A DNA stretch of 64,000 nt. It comes from Verrucomicrobiota bacterium (GTDB lineage Bacteria > Verrucomicrobiota > Verrucomicrobiae > Limisphaerales > UBA11358). Numbering within the stretch: position 1 is the stretch's first letter; each line of letters opens with the position of its first letter. The stretch covers positions 1 through 64,000 of the forward strand of contig JACZKP010000076.1 of assembly GCA_014860005.1 (NCBI GenBank), written 5' to 3'. The position numbers were made by a program, and so were the translations under genes. This document shows, one piece after another, positions 14,187-23,317 of this stretch. Below the pieces are notes generated by a model that was not told where the DNA came from, ran no database searches, and saw only the letters and a list, made by a program, of their open reading frames with translations.

Positions 14187-16858
14187 CGATCCGATCCTCC
14201 CCATCGCAGAAAGGATTTGCCTTGGTCGGCGCCATGGTGCTGGCGGTGATGGTCTGTGTGGCCGCCTCGCTCGCCATCCGCAGTTCACAACATCGCATCC
14301 TGGAGGCACGCGCCAAGGAGGGAAACATCGAAGCGCGGCTTGCACTGGATTCAGCGGCTTCGCGAATCCTGAGCCAGTTGGATCGCGTGTTCGAGGTCAA
14401 AGGCGCGTATGGACGGCAGGACCTCCAGCAGTGGCTCGAGATGCAGCAACCCTCTGCGTCAGGTCCGTACTCGGTCACATTGTCTGCAACCAACGATGTT
14501 GTCCCAGAGGATAAAATCGTTTCGACACGCACGTTGGCGGCGGCCGGACTCAGCAAGAACACGCTCGATCCGCTCTACCCGGATTTTTGGATGGGCCAAA
14601 CGAATTTCTCAGTCGATATCACCGCACGCGCCCGGCGACAGGGTTACCCGGACTTTCGCGCCCGCTACAGCTTCCGCATCCGGGCCGTTCCCGTGACGGA
14701 ATGGGCCGTGTTCAATCCGGGCCGGCATCGGGAGATGGTGCAGCTCGCGCGTGATGTTTCCGATACTGGTCACCAGGCGGTGCATGCTTACGTTGGGGTG
14801 GTGTATTCTGGTGGATTCAGTTCTGGAGGAACACCTGCCTCCGTCACCGACGCCAGCGTGAGCGCTGCGAACCGTCGCCTCTGGCGCACGAGCGGCAGTG
14901 CCGGCGGAGTTGCCAAGTACCCCAACGCCGCATCGCAAGGCGCACTCAGTTTCAAGGGGGATTACCCGGATTATGAGCCGCAATGGGGCAGCTACGAACT
15001 TTGGGGCGGCCTGCGCGACTCAAGTGATTCAGTCGTGAACAATGAAGTCGCCGGGCAGTACGACGATTTCCTGAGAACACAGGATTGGTCGCCGGATTGG
15101 GTCACGCCTTCCTTTCAACCGCTTCAGATTTCGCATAACAACCCGCTGTATGACCCCAACGGCCAACATGCAGGAGACTACGTCGCCGTTCTGAATCTGG
15201 CGGAGTATCTTTCGGAACGGTCCGCCCGCAGTCTTTACGCCATTCCAACTCCCTACCTTGGCGGGTTGCCCATTCCGACGATCGTGGTGACCAACGCCGA
15301 GATCGTGGCGGGCACGGGATTACCTCTCAATCTGACCTTCCCGCCGTCAGTCCGGGTTTTCTTCACGGGCGACGTCAACACGAATCTGGCCAGGCTGAAA
15401 GTCGAAGGGAACATCGGGTTCGTTCCGAAGAATACAGATGTCCTGGCCATCAGCAATTTTGCGCAGCGAATCATTGCGCCGGCCATTTTCGCGACGAACG
15501 AGTTCCGCCTGGTCAGTCGGGCAGACGTCACGCTGGACGCGACCAATCAATTTTTCGTCGAGCACCAGCGCTACGCCCTGCTGCATCAACAATTATACCA
15601 ATGGGCCAGCAACATTCAGGCGAGGGTGTTGAGCGACCCCGCCAGCCCGCTCTACGTGCAAAGCGCCGCAGACGAAAACTACTTCCTGGATTATCTGGCG
15701 ATTTCCAATCTGAACAGCACGGTCAAGCCGCAGGTCTCCGTCCTCACCGACACCACGACCAACCGCATCGAGACCCTCTACACGAACGTGATCAGCCGTT
15801 ACAACTACGCGGGCGTTTACGAGCAAGCGGTCTGCGGGCTGCTCAACCAGGAGCAGATGACGGCCTTGGACACCACTCTCGTGGACGAGCATCTGACCGA
15901 CGCACTTGCCGGAATTCCGGGAACGTTTGTCTTGAGTGGGCTGGAGATCATCACCAATCAGACCGACATCGTGCGGCCGTTCACCCAGGAACAGATTGCA
16001 CAGTGCCACGGCTTGCTACCGGTGCTCGATGGCCAGTACGCCATCGAAGCCCAACTCATAGGATGGACGCCCACCAACCTGCCCGTTCCCTTTCCGCCGC
16101 TCACCGAGGCCAACATCCAGACCGTGCCGTACGCCAAGGCGTTCATCACGATCCACACCAACTACGCGGAGCGATATCGTGAACAGATCGACCTGTTTCA
16201 GCCGACGCCAGAGCGCATTTCCATCGGCACCAACGGACCAATGTTAACCAGCGTGGAACTGACTGAAATGCATCCCTTGGGCGGCACGTGGAGGGATTAT
16301 CTGTGGATGAACTGGAGCAACGGAATCAGCGCCGCCCCTTATTTGGGCATGCAGCTACGAGGTGGGCAGAGCGAGAACAGCGAGCGCTACGACGCTGCCG
16401 GGAACTGGAACCCGGAAAATGTCGGCGGGTGGAAATCCACCACCTACGGCGTGTTGCGGGAGCAAAATGAAATCACCCCTGCGGATAACCGCAGCGACGC
16501 CGACATCCAACCGGTCGACCCGGTGCTTTACGACGCGACCTTTGTGCAGCGCGCCATTCAGTTCAACTATCAGACGCTGGGCTGGACGAAAACCAACGCG
16601 CCGGCAGTGCCTGGTCCAGCGCCCGTGTTCAACGGGCGACTCGTGGTGGAGGATGGAATCAAGCGACCGGCTGGGCTCGCGCCCGCAGGACTCGTTATCA
16701 ACGGGCAACTGACTTACTCGCATCGGATCAAGTGGCTCATGGCCACGGACCCGTTGATCACTCAATTCAGCGTCAACCGCAACCCTGCCACGATGCCTCA
16801 AGGACCAGACCGTGTTTACGACATTCGCATATCGCACGTTGAGCTTAATCGGCTTTAG
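14183..16858 (+). CDS. Very large GspK/PilX-like minor pilin
   Basis: 891 residues, GTG start coupled to the previous stop. The N-terminus is a type III prepilin signal: a short basic leader, then KG|FALVGAMVLAVMVCVAASLAI, the hydrophobic helix that packs in the pilus core. Position +5 is Gly, not Glu; lack of Glu5 is the hallmark of GspK, the tip subunit of type II pseudopili. The long beta-rich, Asn/Thr-rich remainder is far larger than GspK (~300) and looks like an exposed adhesin or tip domain. Two more pseudopilins follow in the same operon, as GspI/J/K do. Confidence 0.7.
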   Translation: MTIRSSPSQKGFALVGAMVLAVMVCVAASLAIRSSQHRILEARAKEGNIEARLALDSAASRILSQLDRVFEVKGAYGRQDLQQWLEMQQPSASGPYSVTLSATNDVVPEDKIVSTRTLAAAGLSKNTLDPLYPDFWMGQTNFSVDITARARRQGYPDFRARYSFRIRAVPVTEWAVFNPGRHREMVQLARDVSDTGHQAVHAYVGVVYSGGFSSGGTPASVTDASVSAANRRLWRTSGSAGGVAKYPNAASQGALSFKGDYPDYEPQWGSYELWGGLRDSSDSVVNNEVAGQYDDFLRTQDWSPDWVTPSFQPLQISHNNPLYDPNGQHAGDYVAVLNLAEYLSERSARSLYAIPTPYLGGLPIPTIVVTNAEIVAGTGLPLNLTFPPSVRVFFTGDVNTNLARLKVEGNIGFVPKNTDVLAISNFAQRIIAPAIFATNEFRLVSRADVTLDATNQFFVEHQRYALLHQQLYQWASNIQARVLSDPASPLYVQSAADENYFLDYLAISNLNSTVKPQVSVLTDTTTNRIETLYTNVISRYNYAGVYEQAVCGLLNQEQMTALDTTLVDEHLTDALAGIPGTFVLSGLEIITNQTDIVRPFTQEQIAQCHGLLPVLDGQYAIEAQLIGWTPTNLPVPFPPLTEANIQTVPYAKAFITIHTNYAERYREQIDLFQPTPERISIGTNGPMLTSVELTEMHPLGGTWRDYLWMNWSNGISAAPYLGMQLRGGQSENSERYDAAGNWNPENVGGWKSTTYGVLREQNEITPADNRSDADIQPVDPVLYDATFVQRAIQFNYQTLGWTKTNAPAVPGPAPVFNGRLVVEDGIKRPAGLAPAGLVINGQLTYSHRIKWLMATDPLITQFSVNRNPATMPQGPDRVYDIRISHVELNRL

Positions 16859-17495
16859 CCTGGCGCTCACCGCTGCCGCCGGACCGATTACGTCCGACGA
16901 CGTTCGTGTCGAGCGCGGAATCATTCCCAAAGCGCTGGCGCAGGAAAAGGTTGAGGCCGTGGAGATCTTGCGCGCCAGTCAGCAGCCATTGCTGTGTCGG
17001 CGCGCGATAGCCGGCATCTCCCGCATTGAGAACAAGCTCGCAAACACCGCTACGAACGCCGCTTCGCGCGCAGCGGACGTCAAACTTGTTCTTCTCGGGA
17101 ATAAAAGAGTCTCGCTGCAGGCTGAAGTGAAGAAAGAAGGTTACACCACGTACCGGCCGGCAAACGGCCTGCCAACGTATTTGGACAGGAACGGTCGGCG
17201 CTCACCGGAGGATTATTTGAACCCGGACGTGCTCAAGGGAGGCGCCAACATCCTGACGCCCAAAGGAACGCTTGAGGTGCCGGCCTGTTTGGGTCCGAAA
17301 GAGTTGGAGGACTACCTGCACCTGCGGTGCGACCGGAAAATTCGGACCGGAGATTACTGGAGAGAACTGCACGCGGGACGGCTCAACGACCAGGAGTTGG
17401 CAAGCTTGAGATACTATGACTATTTGGACGCGAACGTGGCTTTGCGCTCTGTGCCTGTTTATCAGTGCATGGAGATCAAAAGCCGAAACCATTGA
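16812..17495 (+). CDS. Exported protein of the minor-pilin operon
   Basis: 227 residues from GTG 16812, overlapping the preceding gene by 47 bases. Signal-peptide-like N-terminus (TLSLIGFSLALTAAAGP), then a soluble, helix-rich periplasmic or secreted body ending in Tyr/Arg-rich sequence. No family recognised. The next gene overlaps its 3' end by 80 bases, so the operon is tightly packed. Confidence 0.6.
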   Translation: MFTTFAYRTLSLIGFSLALTAAAGPITSDDVRVERGIIPKALAQEKVEAVEILRASQQPLLCRRAIAGISRIENKLANTATNAASRAADVKLVLLGNKRVSLQAEVKKEGYTTYRPANGLPTYLDRNGRRSPEDYLNPDVLKGGANILTPKGTLEVPACLGPKELEDYLHLRCDRKIRTGDYWRELHAGRLNDQELASLRYYDYLDANVALRSVPVYQCMEIKSRNH

Positions 17496-18108
17496 CCACT
17501 TCAACCCGCACTGGCAGGGGTCGGCATGGCAGGCCAATCGCCTGGAACTGCCCGGCCTGGCCTATCAAGGCGCCCTGTTTCCATTGATCACTCAAGGGCC
17601 GGGATTCGCGACGCTCCCATCCGGAGCGTTTGTGCTGCGGCTTCACGTACTGCCGCTGACCATCCAACGCGACGAACCTTTGCTCGTCGTGTGGGGCCGT
17701 GTCGAGGAGCCGAAAGCTAAACCGCTCGCCACGCTTTACCTGCGACGGGGACGGCTGGTCTGGCTTTGCCCGGTCGATCCAAGAGGCGACTCGCTGTTTG
17801 ATGCAGCGCAAGACGTCGAGCTGACGACCAAGGAACTAACCTCAGGGCTCTGGACGACAGTGGATGTGCTCATCAACCCGCAACCGTATCAGCAGACATT
17901 CGGTTGGAACCTGGAACTGAATCACCCGCAAGACCCGGCCAAACCTTCCGGCCAGCCGCTTCACCTGGCAAGGCAACTGAGCGTGGCCGCCTGGACGCTG
18001 GAGAAAATCGAAATCCCGCGAATCCATTCGGCCTGGCTCGGGCAAATGGAGCTGCTTCCTCCAGACATAACGCCGACGCAACTCCGTCCAAACATGTTCC
18101 GCAAATGA
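17416..18108 (+). CDS. Exported beta-rich protein of the minor-pilin operon
   Basis: 230 residues with a signal peptide (WLCALCLFISAWRSKA). The mature part is beta-strand rich (FVLRLHVLPLTIQRDEPLLVVWGRV, LATLYLRRGRLVWLCPVD), resembling jelly-roll or lectin-type folds, though I cannot assign a family. It overlaps the genes on both sides. Confidence 0.6.
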   Translation: MTIWTRTWLCALCLFISAWRSKAETIDHFNPHWQGSAWQANRLELPGLAYQGALFPLITQGPGFATLPSGAFVLRLHVLPLTIQRDEPLLVVWGRVEEPKAKPLATLYLRRGRLVWLCPVDPRGDSLFDAAQDVELTTKELTSGLWTTVDVLINPQPYQQTFGWNLELNHPQDPAKPSGQPLHLARQLSVAAWTLEKIEIPRIHSAWLGQMELLPPDITPTQLRPNMFRK

Positions 18109-18659
18109 AATTCTGCGTTGCCTTGTCCATTTTGCTTTCCACTCTGGCGGCTGACGCGTCCAGCCTCCGCGATCTCTATTTGCCGCCCTGGTACGACCAA
18201 GCCGCCCGGCAAATATTCCAGCTCGAACTCAAAGATTTGAAGTTGGATCGCATCCAATTGGACCTGCCCTGCACCATCTCTGTGAACCAACAGATCATCG
18301 AAGTCACCAATGGCGTGGCCAAGGCCACCCTGTTCATCGACCTCAGGAAAACGCCATCCACTTTTCCGCTGGTGATCATGGCCATGGACGCCAACGGGCA
18401 AATGACGGAGTACAAGAAGTTGATTTGTCACCTGTCACTCGTAGCGCTGCCGGTGCAGGTTGACGTCCAGGGCGAAACGTTCGCGATCACCAATCTCACC
18501 GAAGAACCGTTTGAAGTGGAGCGAGCCGAGAATCTGATCATCACTTCTCAGGGCGAGCGCCATATCCACGGCACGTTGAAAGGAAACGGGCGACTGAAGT
18601 TGAAGGGACGCGCTGTCATACTACTGATCCCGACTGCACGCGCGGAGGCCGGGAAATGA
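18105..18659 (+). CDS. Exported protein of the minor-pilin operon
   Basis: 184 residues; ATG 18105 overlaps the previous stop (ATGA). Signal peptide MKFCVALSILLSTLAADASS, then a beta-rich soluble domain. No family recognised. Its stop overlaps the start of the next pseudopilin by 4 bases, so it is presumably co-translated with the pilins. Confidence 0.6.
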   Translation: MKFCVALSILLSTLAADASSLRDLYLPPWYDQAARQIFQLELKDLKLDRIQLDLPCTISVNQQIIEVTNGVAKATLFIDLRKTPSTFPLVIMAMDANGQMTEYKKLICHLSLVALPVQVDVQGETFAITNLTEEPFEVERAENLIITSQGERHIHGTLKGNGRLKLKGRAVILLIPTARAEAGK

Positions 18660-19300
18660 AAAGACCAAAGACAACCGCGTTTTCACTGGTGGAAATCCTG
18701 ATTGTCGTGGGGATCCTGAGTGTGATCGCCGTAACCGGATATCGCTGCCTCATGTATCTTACCAAGGAGGCGACCCAAACCTCGCGCGCGGCCGTCAATT
18801 CGCGCCGGGCTGAGTATGACCGCTTTGTGGGTGTGCTGAATGACCGCCTCGGCCGCAGTTGGAGTTACACGGTGGACGACTCCAGTTCGCAGGGACTGAA
18901 CGGGAGCGTCCTGCACCTTTACGACCCAGACGGGCAAAACCTCGCTGACTTTGGAATCTACACGGACGGGATCATTTACCTGTACCAAATTGCGGATGCG
19001 GGAGGGGGCGCGCCTCTGAACTTGGAGTATGCGTTCACCAACCGGGATGCCACGTTGGATTATGCGCTCCGATTCACGACGAATTCCGTGGCGCCCGATT
19101 TGGACGTGACGGCCTCGTGGAAAGTGGCGCCGCCGTTGTATTACCGCGCTGCCACGGGCGCTTTTCAAGGGTTGTTCATCAGTGCTGATGAGAGCGAACT
19201 GGAACAGCAGGTGTCCGAGCATCGGACCAACAAGACCGGCCTGCTCCAGCACGACCTGCGCGAATACAACTTCAACCCGCGTCACGACGCTTTCCGTTGA
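18656..19300 (+). CDS. GspJ/PilW-like pseudopilin
   Basis: 214 residues. Prepilin motif KTTA|FSLVEILIVVGILSVIAVTGY with Glu at +5 and the ~20-residue hydrophobic helix; residue -1 is Ala rather than Gly, which prepilin peptidase tolerates in some minor pilins. The C-terminal globular part is long for a pseudopilin, as in GspJ. It is placed between secreted unknowns and a second pseudopilin. Confidence 0.8.
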   Translation: MKRPKTTAFSLVEILIVVGILSVIAVTGYRCLMYLTKEATQTSRAAVNSRRAEYDRFVGVLNDRLGRSWSYTVDDSSSQGLNGSVLHLYDPDGQNLADFGIYTDGIIYLYQIADAGGGAPLNLEYAFTNRDATLDYALRFTTNSVAPDLDVTASWKVAPPLYYRAATGAFQGLFISADESELEQQVSEHRTNKTGLLQHDLREYNFNPRHDAFR

Positions 19301-19302
19301 CG

Positions 19303-19698
19303 ATGAAAATCACTCCTCATCGCAGATTCAAGCTGAGCGGCGCGACTCTGGTGGAGATGGTCGCCGCCATCGTCATCCTTGGCCTGGTGGTGATCGGCGT
19401 GGCGCAATTCCTCCTCGTCAGCAAGATCAACGTGTACACGGACAACGTGAGAACCGGTGTGTTGCAGGCTCTCTCCGACAACATCGTAAAATATCAAACC
19501 ATGAATGTCGGAGAAACCAATGTCCCCGTGGATGACGATTTGCTGCCCCATGTTCCGAGCGGCACAATGCGTCTGGAGAAAAGCGGGCCGGTCAATGCGG
19601 TTTACACCATTCAAGGAAGCGTGACTTGGAGAGCTTTTCCTCACGGCGACAGCGCCTCCATCTTCCACGAGCAACTCGCTTTGCAGGTGCCGGAGTAG
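19303..19698 (+). CDS. GspI/PilV-like pseudopilin
   Basis: 131 residues from ATG 19303. Prepilin motif KLSG|ATLVEMVAAIVILGLVVIGVA: Gly -1, Ala +1, Glu +5. Short globular domain. Last gene of the 13.8-19.7 kb operon, ending convergently with a minus-strand gene 5 bases away. Confidence 0.8.
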   Translation: MKITPHRRFKLSGATLVEMVAAIVILGLVVIGVAQFLLVSKINVYTDNVRTGVLQALSDNIVKYQTMNVGETNVPVDDDLLPHVPSGTMRLEKSGPVNAVYTIQGSVTWRAFPHGDSASIFHEQLALQVPE

Positions 19699-19703
19699 CC
19701 TCC

Positions 19704-21203
19704 TCACTCCACAACCACGCAGGCTACGCGCCGCGAATCTCGATAACGTGTGCGGCGCGTTTCCTCCGAATCGCCCTCCTCGATGGCTTTGTCGAGGACG
19801 GTGATGAAATAGGCCCGCCCTCGGTCCGCCACGAAACCATCCCTGGCAAAAGCTTCCTGCCAGGACCGCGTGTTCCGATCCAGGATTTTGAGCAGTTCGT
19901 CAAGGATCACCCGCTCGCGCAGCAACGCTGCTTTCGGGTCGTCTCCAGACAGGCGGGAGGCCTTGCCTTCTACATAGCTCATCAGCAAGAGCGTGGCGCC
20001 TTCTTCCGTTCTCAGTAACGGATTCCACTGCCGGCACAGAGAAAGCAGGGTCTTCTGCGTCACATCCGTCAGCATCGGGTCGAGGATTCCGCGATACAAC
20101 CGTTGTCGCACCAGGCCGGATTCGGTTCGAGCGTGGTGCAGAAGCGCCCGTAACGGCGGCAACCCTTCCATTTTCTCGGAGAGCATGGCCACGACTTCTG
20201 CGCTTAGAGGAAGAAAGTGGAAGCGCCAAAAGAATTCCTTCTTCATTCCCGAGTCCTCAAGGAACTTTTCGTCGATGACGACTTCCGGAGGATGGTGGAG
20301 TTCACGCAAACGACTGGGCAGGTAAATGCGGTAAAACACTTCGGCCAGGAAGTTCAACTCCTCACCGTCCAGGGAGAAGAATGGACAGAGCTTGCGCTGT
20401 ACTGCGGTCGTCAGTTCCGAATCTCGGATGCAGTCCAGGTACAATTGCATCTGCTCCAAAGTAGGTTTGAGGTAAAACACATGATCGACCCGGCCGAAAC
20501 GCAACGCGAGATGTTGTCCGCGCACGTGGACATCGCGCGCGGCCGGGCCCAACTGATCGGCCAGCGACCCGCTCAATTTGAAATCGTGAAGCGTGTATGA
20601 GCCGGCCCAGGTTTCCTTCGCACCCGAGAAATACACGAACAACTTCCGGCAGGCTGCCATGAACGAAAGTCGGAAAAGTCGCCTTGCTGAATCTGACAGC
20701 TTATCTCCACATGACGAAAGATACCGTTGCGTCTCTTGATCCGCCGCCTCGAAGGGGTTGAAGGAGGAGTCGCGCAACTCGCCACAAAACTGCTCCCAGC
20801 TTTTAAGCAGTTCCTCTTCCTGGTGCAGAAAAGGGATGGAATGCTCGAACCGGCCCACGGTCATCTCATGAAGCCATTCGACTCGCATCCGCCGCATCAC
20901 CGCTGGCTGGCGCAGCGTCTCAATCACGCGCTGCAGACGGGGATGGAGTTCAACACCGTCCAGGAGTCGATTGACAGCCGAGGGCGTGTGCGGATTCTCG
21001 ACGAGGTCCTGCCAGTGCATGTCCCCGAGACTCTGCAACGTTTGAAGTGGATGGGTGTGCCCCACGAGCGAGTTGCGGATCACGTCCATGGCGATCGGTA
21101 CCAGTTGCCGCTTGAGGTCCGCCAGCAGACCGTCGCCGCAAAGGAATCTGAGGCCGTCCAAAAACTCGGTGTCTGCCGGAAGAATCAGGCGAAGCGAACT
21201 CAT
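19704..21203 (-). CDS. Unknown 499-residue protein
   Basis: ATG 21203 overlaps the stop of the upstream gene (ATGA), so the two are coupled. Soluble, largely alpha-helical, with many Arg/Leu/Glu heptad-like stretches and no signal peptide or membrane segment. No domain is recognised. It sits between the minor-pilin operon and the secretion operon but is transcribed away from the latter; a role in transfer or pilus function cannot be shown. Confidence 0.65.
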   Translation of the reverse strand: MSSLRLILPADTEFLDGLRFLCGDGLLADLKRQLVPIAMDVIRNSLVGHTHPLQTLQSLGDMHWQDLVENPHTPSAVNRLLDGVELHPRLQRVIETLRQPAVMRRMRVEWLHEMTVGRFEHSIPFLHQEEELLKSWEQFCGELRDSSFNPFEAADQETQRYLSSCGDKLSDSARRLFRLSFMAACRKLFVYFSGAKETWAGSYTLHDFKLSGSLADQLGPAARDVHVRGQHLALRFGRVDHVFYLKPTLEQMQLYLDCIRDSELTTAVQRKLCPFFSLDGEELNFLAEVFYRIYLPSRLRELHHPPEVVIDEKFLEDSGMKKEFFWRFHFLPLSAEVVAMLSEKMEGLPPLRALLHHARTESGLVRQRLYRGILDPMLTDVTQKTLLSLCRQWNPLLRTEEGATLLLMSYVEGKASRLSGDDPKAALLRERVILDELLKILDRNTRSWQEAFARDGFVADRGRAYFITVLDKAIEEGDSEETRRTRYRDSRRVACVVVE

Positions 21204-21592
21204 TGTTTTGATCCGGCCGTTGCTGTAAACAGATCCACCAAGCCGACTTCGACCGCCAGATGCTGCGACTGGCGGGCCAAGGCCAGCGCGTCTTCCTCCA
21301 GCCGGTGATACCACGGCGGTGTGGGCAGTTGAAAGACCTCCCCCACCTGCTCTGCGGGGAGGGTCATGATCCCCACTTTCAAGGCATAATCACACGGAAC
21401 CGTGGCGTGAATCAGGAACGTTTTCGTGCGGCAGTTGAACAATTGCAACGCGCGCCCCGACAGCGTTCCGTAATCGCAAAAGACGGAGTCCATCTCCTGG
21501 TGCCCAATCAGTCTGAATCGCACCAACAGGATGCATCCCCGCGCGGGAACGACGAGCGGCGGACCATCCAGCGTAAACTCGACTCGTTCCAT
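21200..21592 (-). CDS. Unknown 130-residue protein
   Basis: Starts at ATG 21592 (MERVEFTLDGPP...), about 37 bases after the predicted start site of a TATAAT promoter. Small beta-rich protein (PARGCILLVRFRLIG, KTFLIHATVPCDYALKVG) with a helical C-terminus. Not recognised. Translationally coupled to the downstream 499-residue protein. Confidence 0.6.
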   Translation of the reverse strand: MERVEFTLDGPPLVVPARGCILLVRFRLIGHQEMDSVFCDYGTLSGRALQLFNCRTKTFLIHATVPCDYALKVGIMTLPAEQVGEVFQLPTPPWYHRLEEDALALARQSQHLAVEVGLVDLFTATAGSKQ

Positions 21593-21632
21593 GGAATGAT
21601 CTTCGTGCGGGCCGCAAAGCGGGCCCCTCCTC

Positions 21633-21638
21633 ATTATA
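21633..21638 (-). promoter_or_regulatory. -10 box TATAATG, minus strand
   Basis: Perfect TATAAT reading leftwards, driving the two unknown minus-strand genes. It forms a divergent pair with the plus-strand TATAAT at 21736. Confidence 0.5.
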
Positions 21639-21735
21639 GCTTTCCGGCACGAAAGAATTCGTGTGATCCAAACCGCGAACTGTTTTGGATTCGAGCAACA
21701 CGGAAGCACCCGCAACAAGTCGCTATCGCCAGACA

Positions 21736-21763
21736 TATAATGGGAGAGCACCCGACGGGTGCC
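21736..21763 (+). promoter_or_regulatory. Promoter plus leader hairpin of the secretion operon
   Basis: TATAATGG at 21736-21743 is followed by the perfect inverted repeat GCACCC-GAC-GGGTGC (21749-21763), which ends 4 bases before the ATG at 21768. The repeat covers the expected transcription start and ribosome-loading region, so it could be an operator or an RNA hairpin that limits translation of the whole conjugation operon. Confidence 0.5.
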
Positions 21764-21767
21764 AGAG

Positions 21768-22580
21768 ATGCTGGGCGATACAAAAGAAGAAGCTGCTCTT
21801 GAGGTCAATGACCCGAAGGCCGTGAAGCCCGCCAAGAAAGTTGGCGCGCTCAAGATGCTGCTGCGGCAGTTCGAGGCGACGGGCAACCCGCCCTTGCAAG
21901 GGGCAGAAGTGCTTCCGCCCAAGCTTATCGGTGACGGCAACTATCATTGGTATCCCCTGGCCTGGCTGCGCTGGCTGGCGCAGTGGGAGCGTATAAAAAC
22001 GTTCATCCTCGTCGTCAATCTGATCGGGCTGGCGGTGGTGTACGGGTCGATCAGGCAGAGAAGCAGTTATGAGGTGAAGCTGCCTGAGCCAGCGACAGAA
22101 CTGCTCCTCAAGAGCAAAGGCTTTGATACCTTCAATCAAAACCAGGTCGAATCTTTCCTGACTTTCGTTGTGAATGCCGCCAACGAGGCCTCTTCGGAGG
22201 GCATGCCGATATTGAATCTCCTGGAAGGCAGTATCGAACCGGCTATCTACCTGCGCCTCCAGCAAAAGGGGCAAAAGACAGCGAACGTCCCGCTGACCGA
22301 ATACCCGATTTACACGCTCTACATCACGGAAGTCACGCGCTGGCGCTACAACCCGGCCACTCGGATCATCTCCGCCTGCGTCAAGGGATTCCGAATGAAC
22401 AATACTCTTTCCGGCAGAGGCGGCATGGAGCCGTATCGGGCGCAGGTCGAGATCTTCTGGGAACCGATGTCGAACCGCAACAAATGGGGTTACTACCTCC
22501 AGCGCTTCGATGAGTTTTACGGCGCCGCCGCCGAAGCGTACGACACCGAGCTCAAAAACCGGGATCGCTCCGGATTTTAA
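21768..22580 (+). CDS. VirB8-like inner-membrane component (first)
   Basis: 270 residues, cytoplasmic N-terminal ~75, one membrane span (FILVVNLIGLAVVYGSI) and a ~170-residue periplasmic domain of alpha+beta type, the topology of VirB8/TraE-class assembly factors. Sequence similarity is too weak to name the family firmly; the call rests on topology and on the following VirB9- and VirB10-like genes. GTG 21759 is an alternative start. Confidence 0.5.
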   Translation: MLGDTKEEAALEVNDPKAVKPAKKVGALKMLLRQFEATGNPPLQGAEVLPPKLIGDGNYHWYPLAWLRWLAQWERIKTFILVVNLIGLAVVYGSIRQRSSYEVKLPEPATELLLKSKGFDTFNQNQVESFLTFVVNAANEASSEGMPILNLLEGSIEPAIYLRLQQKGQKTANVPLTEYPIYTLYITEVTRWRYNPATRIISACVKGFRMNNTLSGRGGMEPYRAQVEIFWEPMSNRNKWGYYLQRFDEFYGAAAEAYDTELKNRDRSGF

Positions 22581-22582
22581 CA

Positions 22583-23305
22583 ATGATCCCGTATCCCCAT
22601 TTTTGGTCCGAAGAGCCTGAAGCCCGGCGCCGGGCGTGGAGGCCCACGGATGAAGTCCGCCGCCGCCTGATTCGCTGGTGGACGATTCAGGGACTGTTGC
22701 TGGCAGGAATCGTTGTAATCGGAATTCTGGTCGCCAAAGAGAGCAAACGGATGCCGCCAATCTATGCCGGGCTGCCGAACGGCGTGGTTTTCGGGACTTC
22801 AGCCGGCCCGCTGCAACTGGATCGGGTGGCGCGGATCGAACTGGTCAATGACGTTCTCCAAATTCTGTACTATCAGGAGGGTAATCTGAATTACCTCGAT
22901 GCGGTCAGGGAAAACGTCAAGCCGCAGTTGCTGGCGCAGTTCCGCGCGGAAATGGAAAGCGCCGCCAAGCAGACCAACTCGACCGTCTATCTGAACGTGG
23001 CCGAAACTTTCGAAGTGCTCCGTGTCCCGGCCAAAGGCTTCGAAGCAGTCACCAAGGCCAACCTGATCAAGCGCAGCAGCCGGGAGAGCACCGGCGCGCC
23101 CGTCTATATTCGCACCCGCTGGCTGCTGGAGGGGAGCTGGTATCGGCTCGCGCGGGTGGAGGAGATCAAACCGGGGGATTATTACGAGTTGTTTCTCGCC
23201 GAGAAAGGAAGGCTCAAGAAACTCTCAAAACAGGAACTGGAGCGCGAACTGGCCGTGCGCAAGAACCACGAAATACCTTTGCCCAAACGCAGCCCGCTCT
23301 TTTGA
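22583..23305 (+). CDS. VirB8/TraE-like inner-membrane component (second)
   Basis: 240 residues: ~35 cytoplasmic residues, a membrane span (GLLLAGIVVIGILVA) and a periplasmic domain with YIRTRWLLEGSWYRLARVEE, typical of TraE/VirB8 folds in which the domain ends in a strand pair. It follows the first VirB8-like gene by 2 bases, so the operon carries two proteins of the same topology in tandem. Confidence 0.55.
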   Translation: MIPYPHFWSEEPEARRRAWRPTDEVRRRLIRWWTIQGLLLAGIVVIGILVAKESKRMPPIYAGLPNGVVFGTSAGPLQLDRVARIELVNDVLQILYYQEGNLNYLDAVRENVKPQLLAQFRAEMESAAKQTNSTVYLNVAETFEVLRVPAKGFEAVTKANLIKRSSRESTGAPVYIRTRWLLEGSWYRLARVEEIKPGDYYELFLAEKGRLKKLSKQELERELAVRKNHEIPLPKRSPLF

Positions 23306-23317
23306 CCAAGGACAACC

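Noticed and set aside
21723..22760. Long minus-strand ORF opposite the first VirB8-like gene
   Set aside because: Shadow frame; the plus-strand frame has a membrane helix in the right place, overlapping or adjacent neighbours and a promoter.
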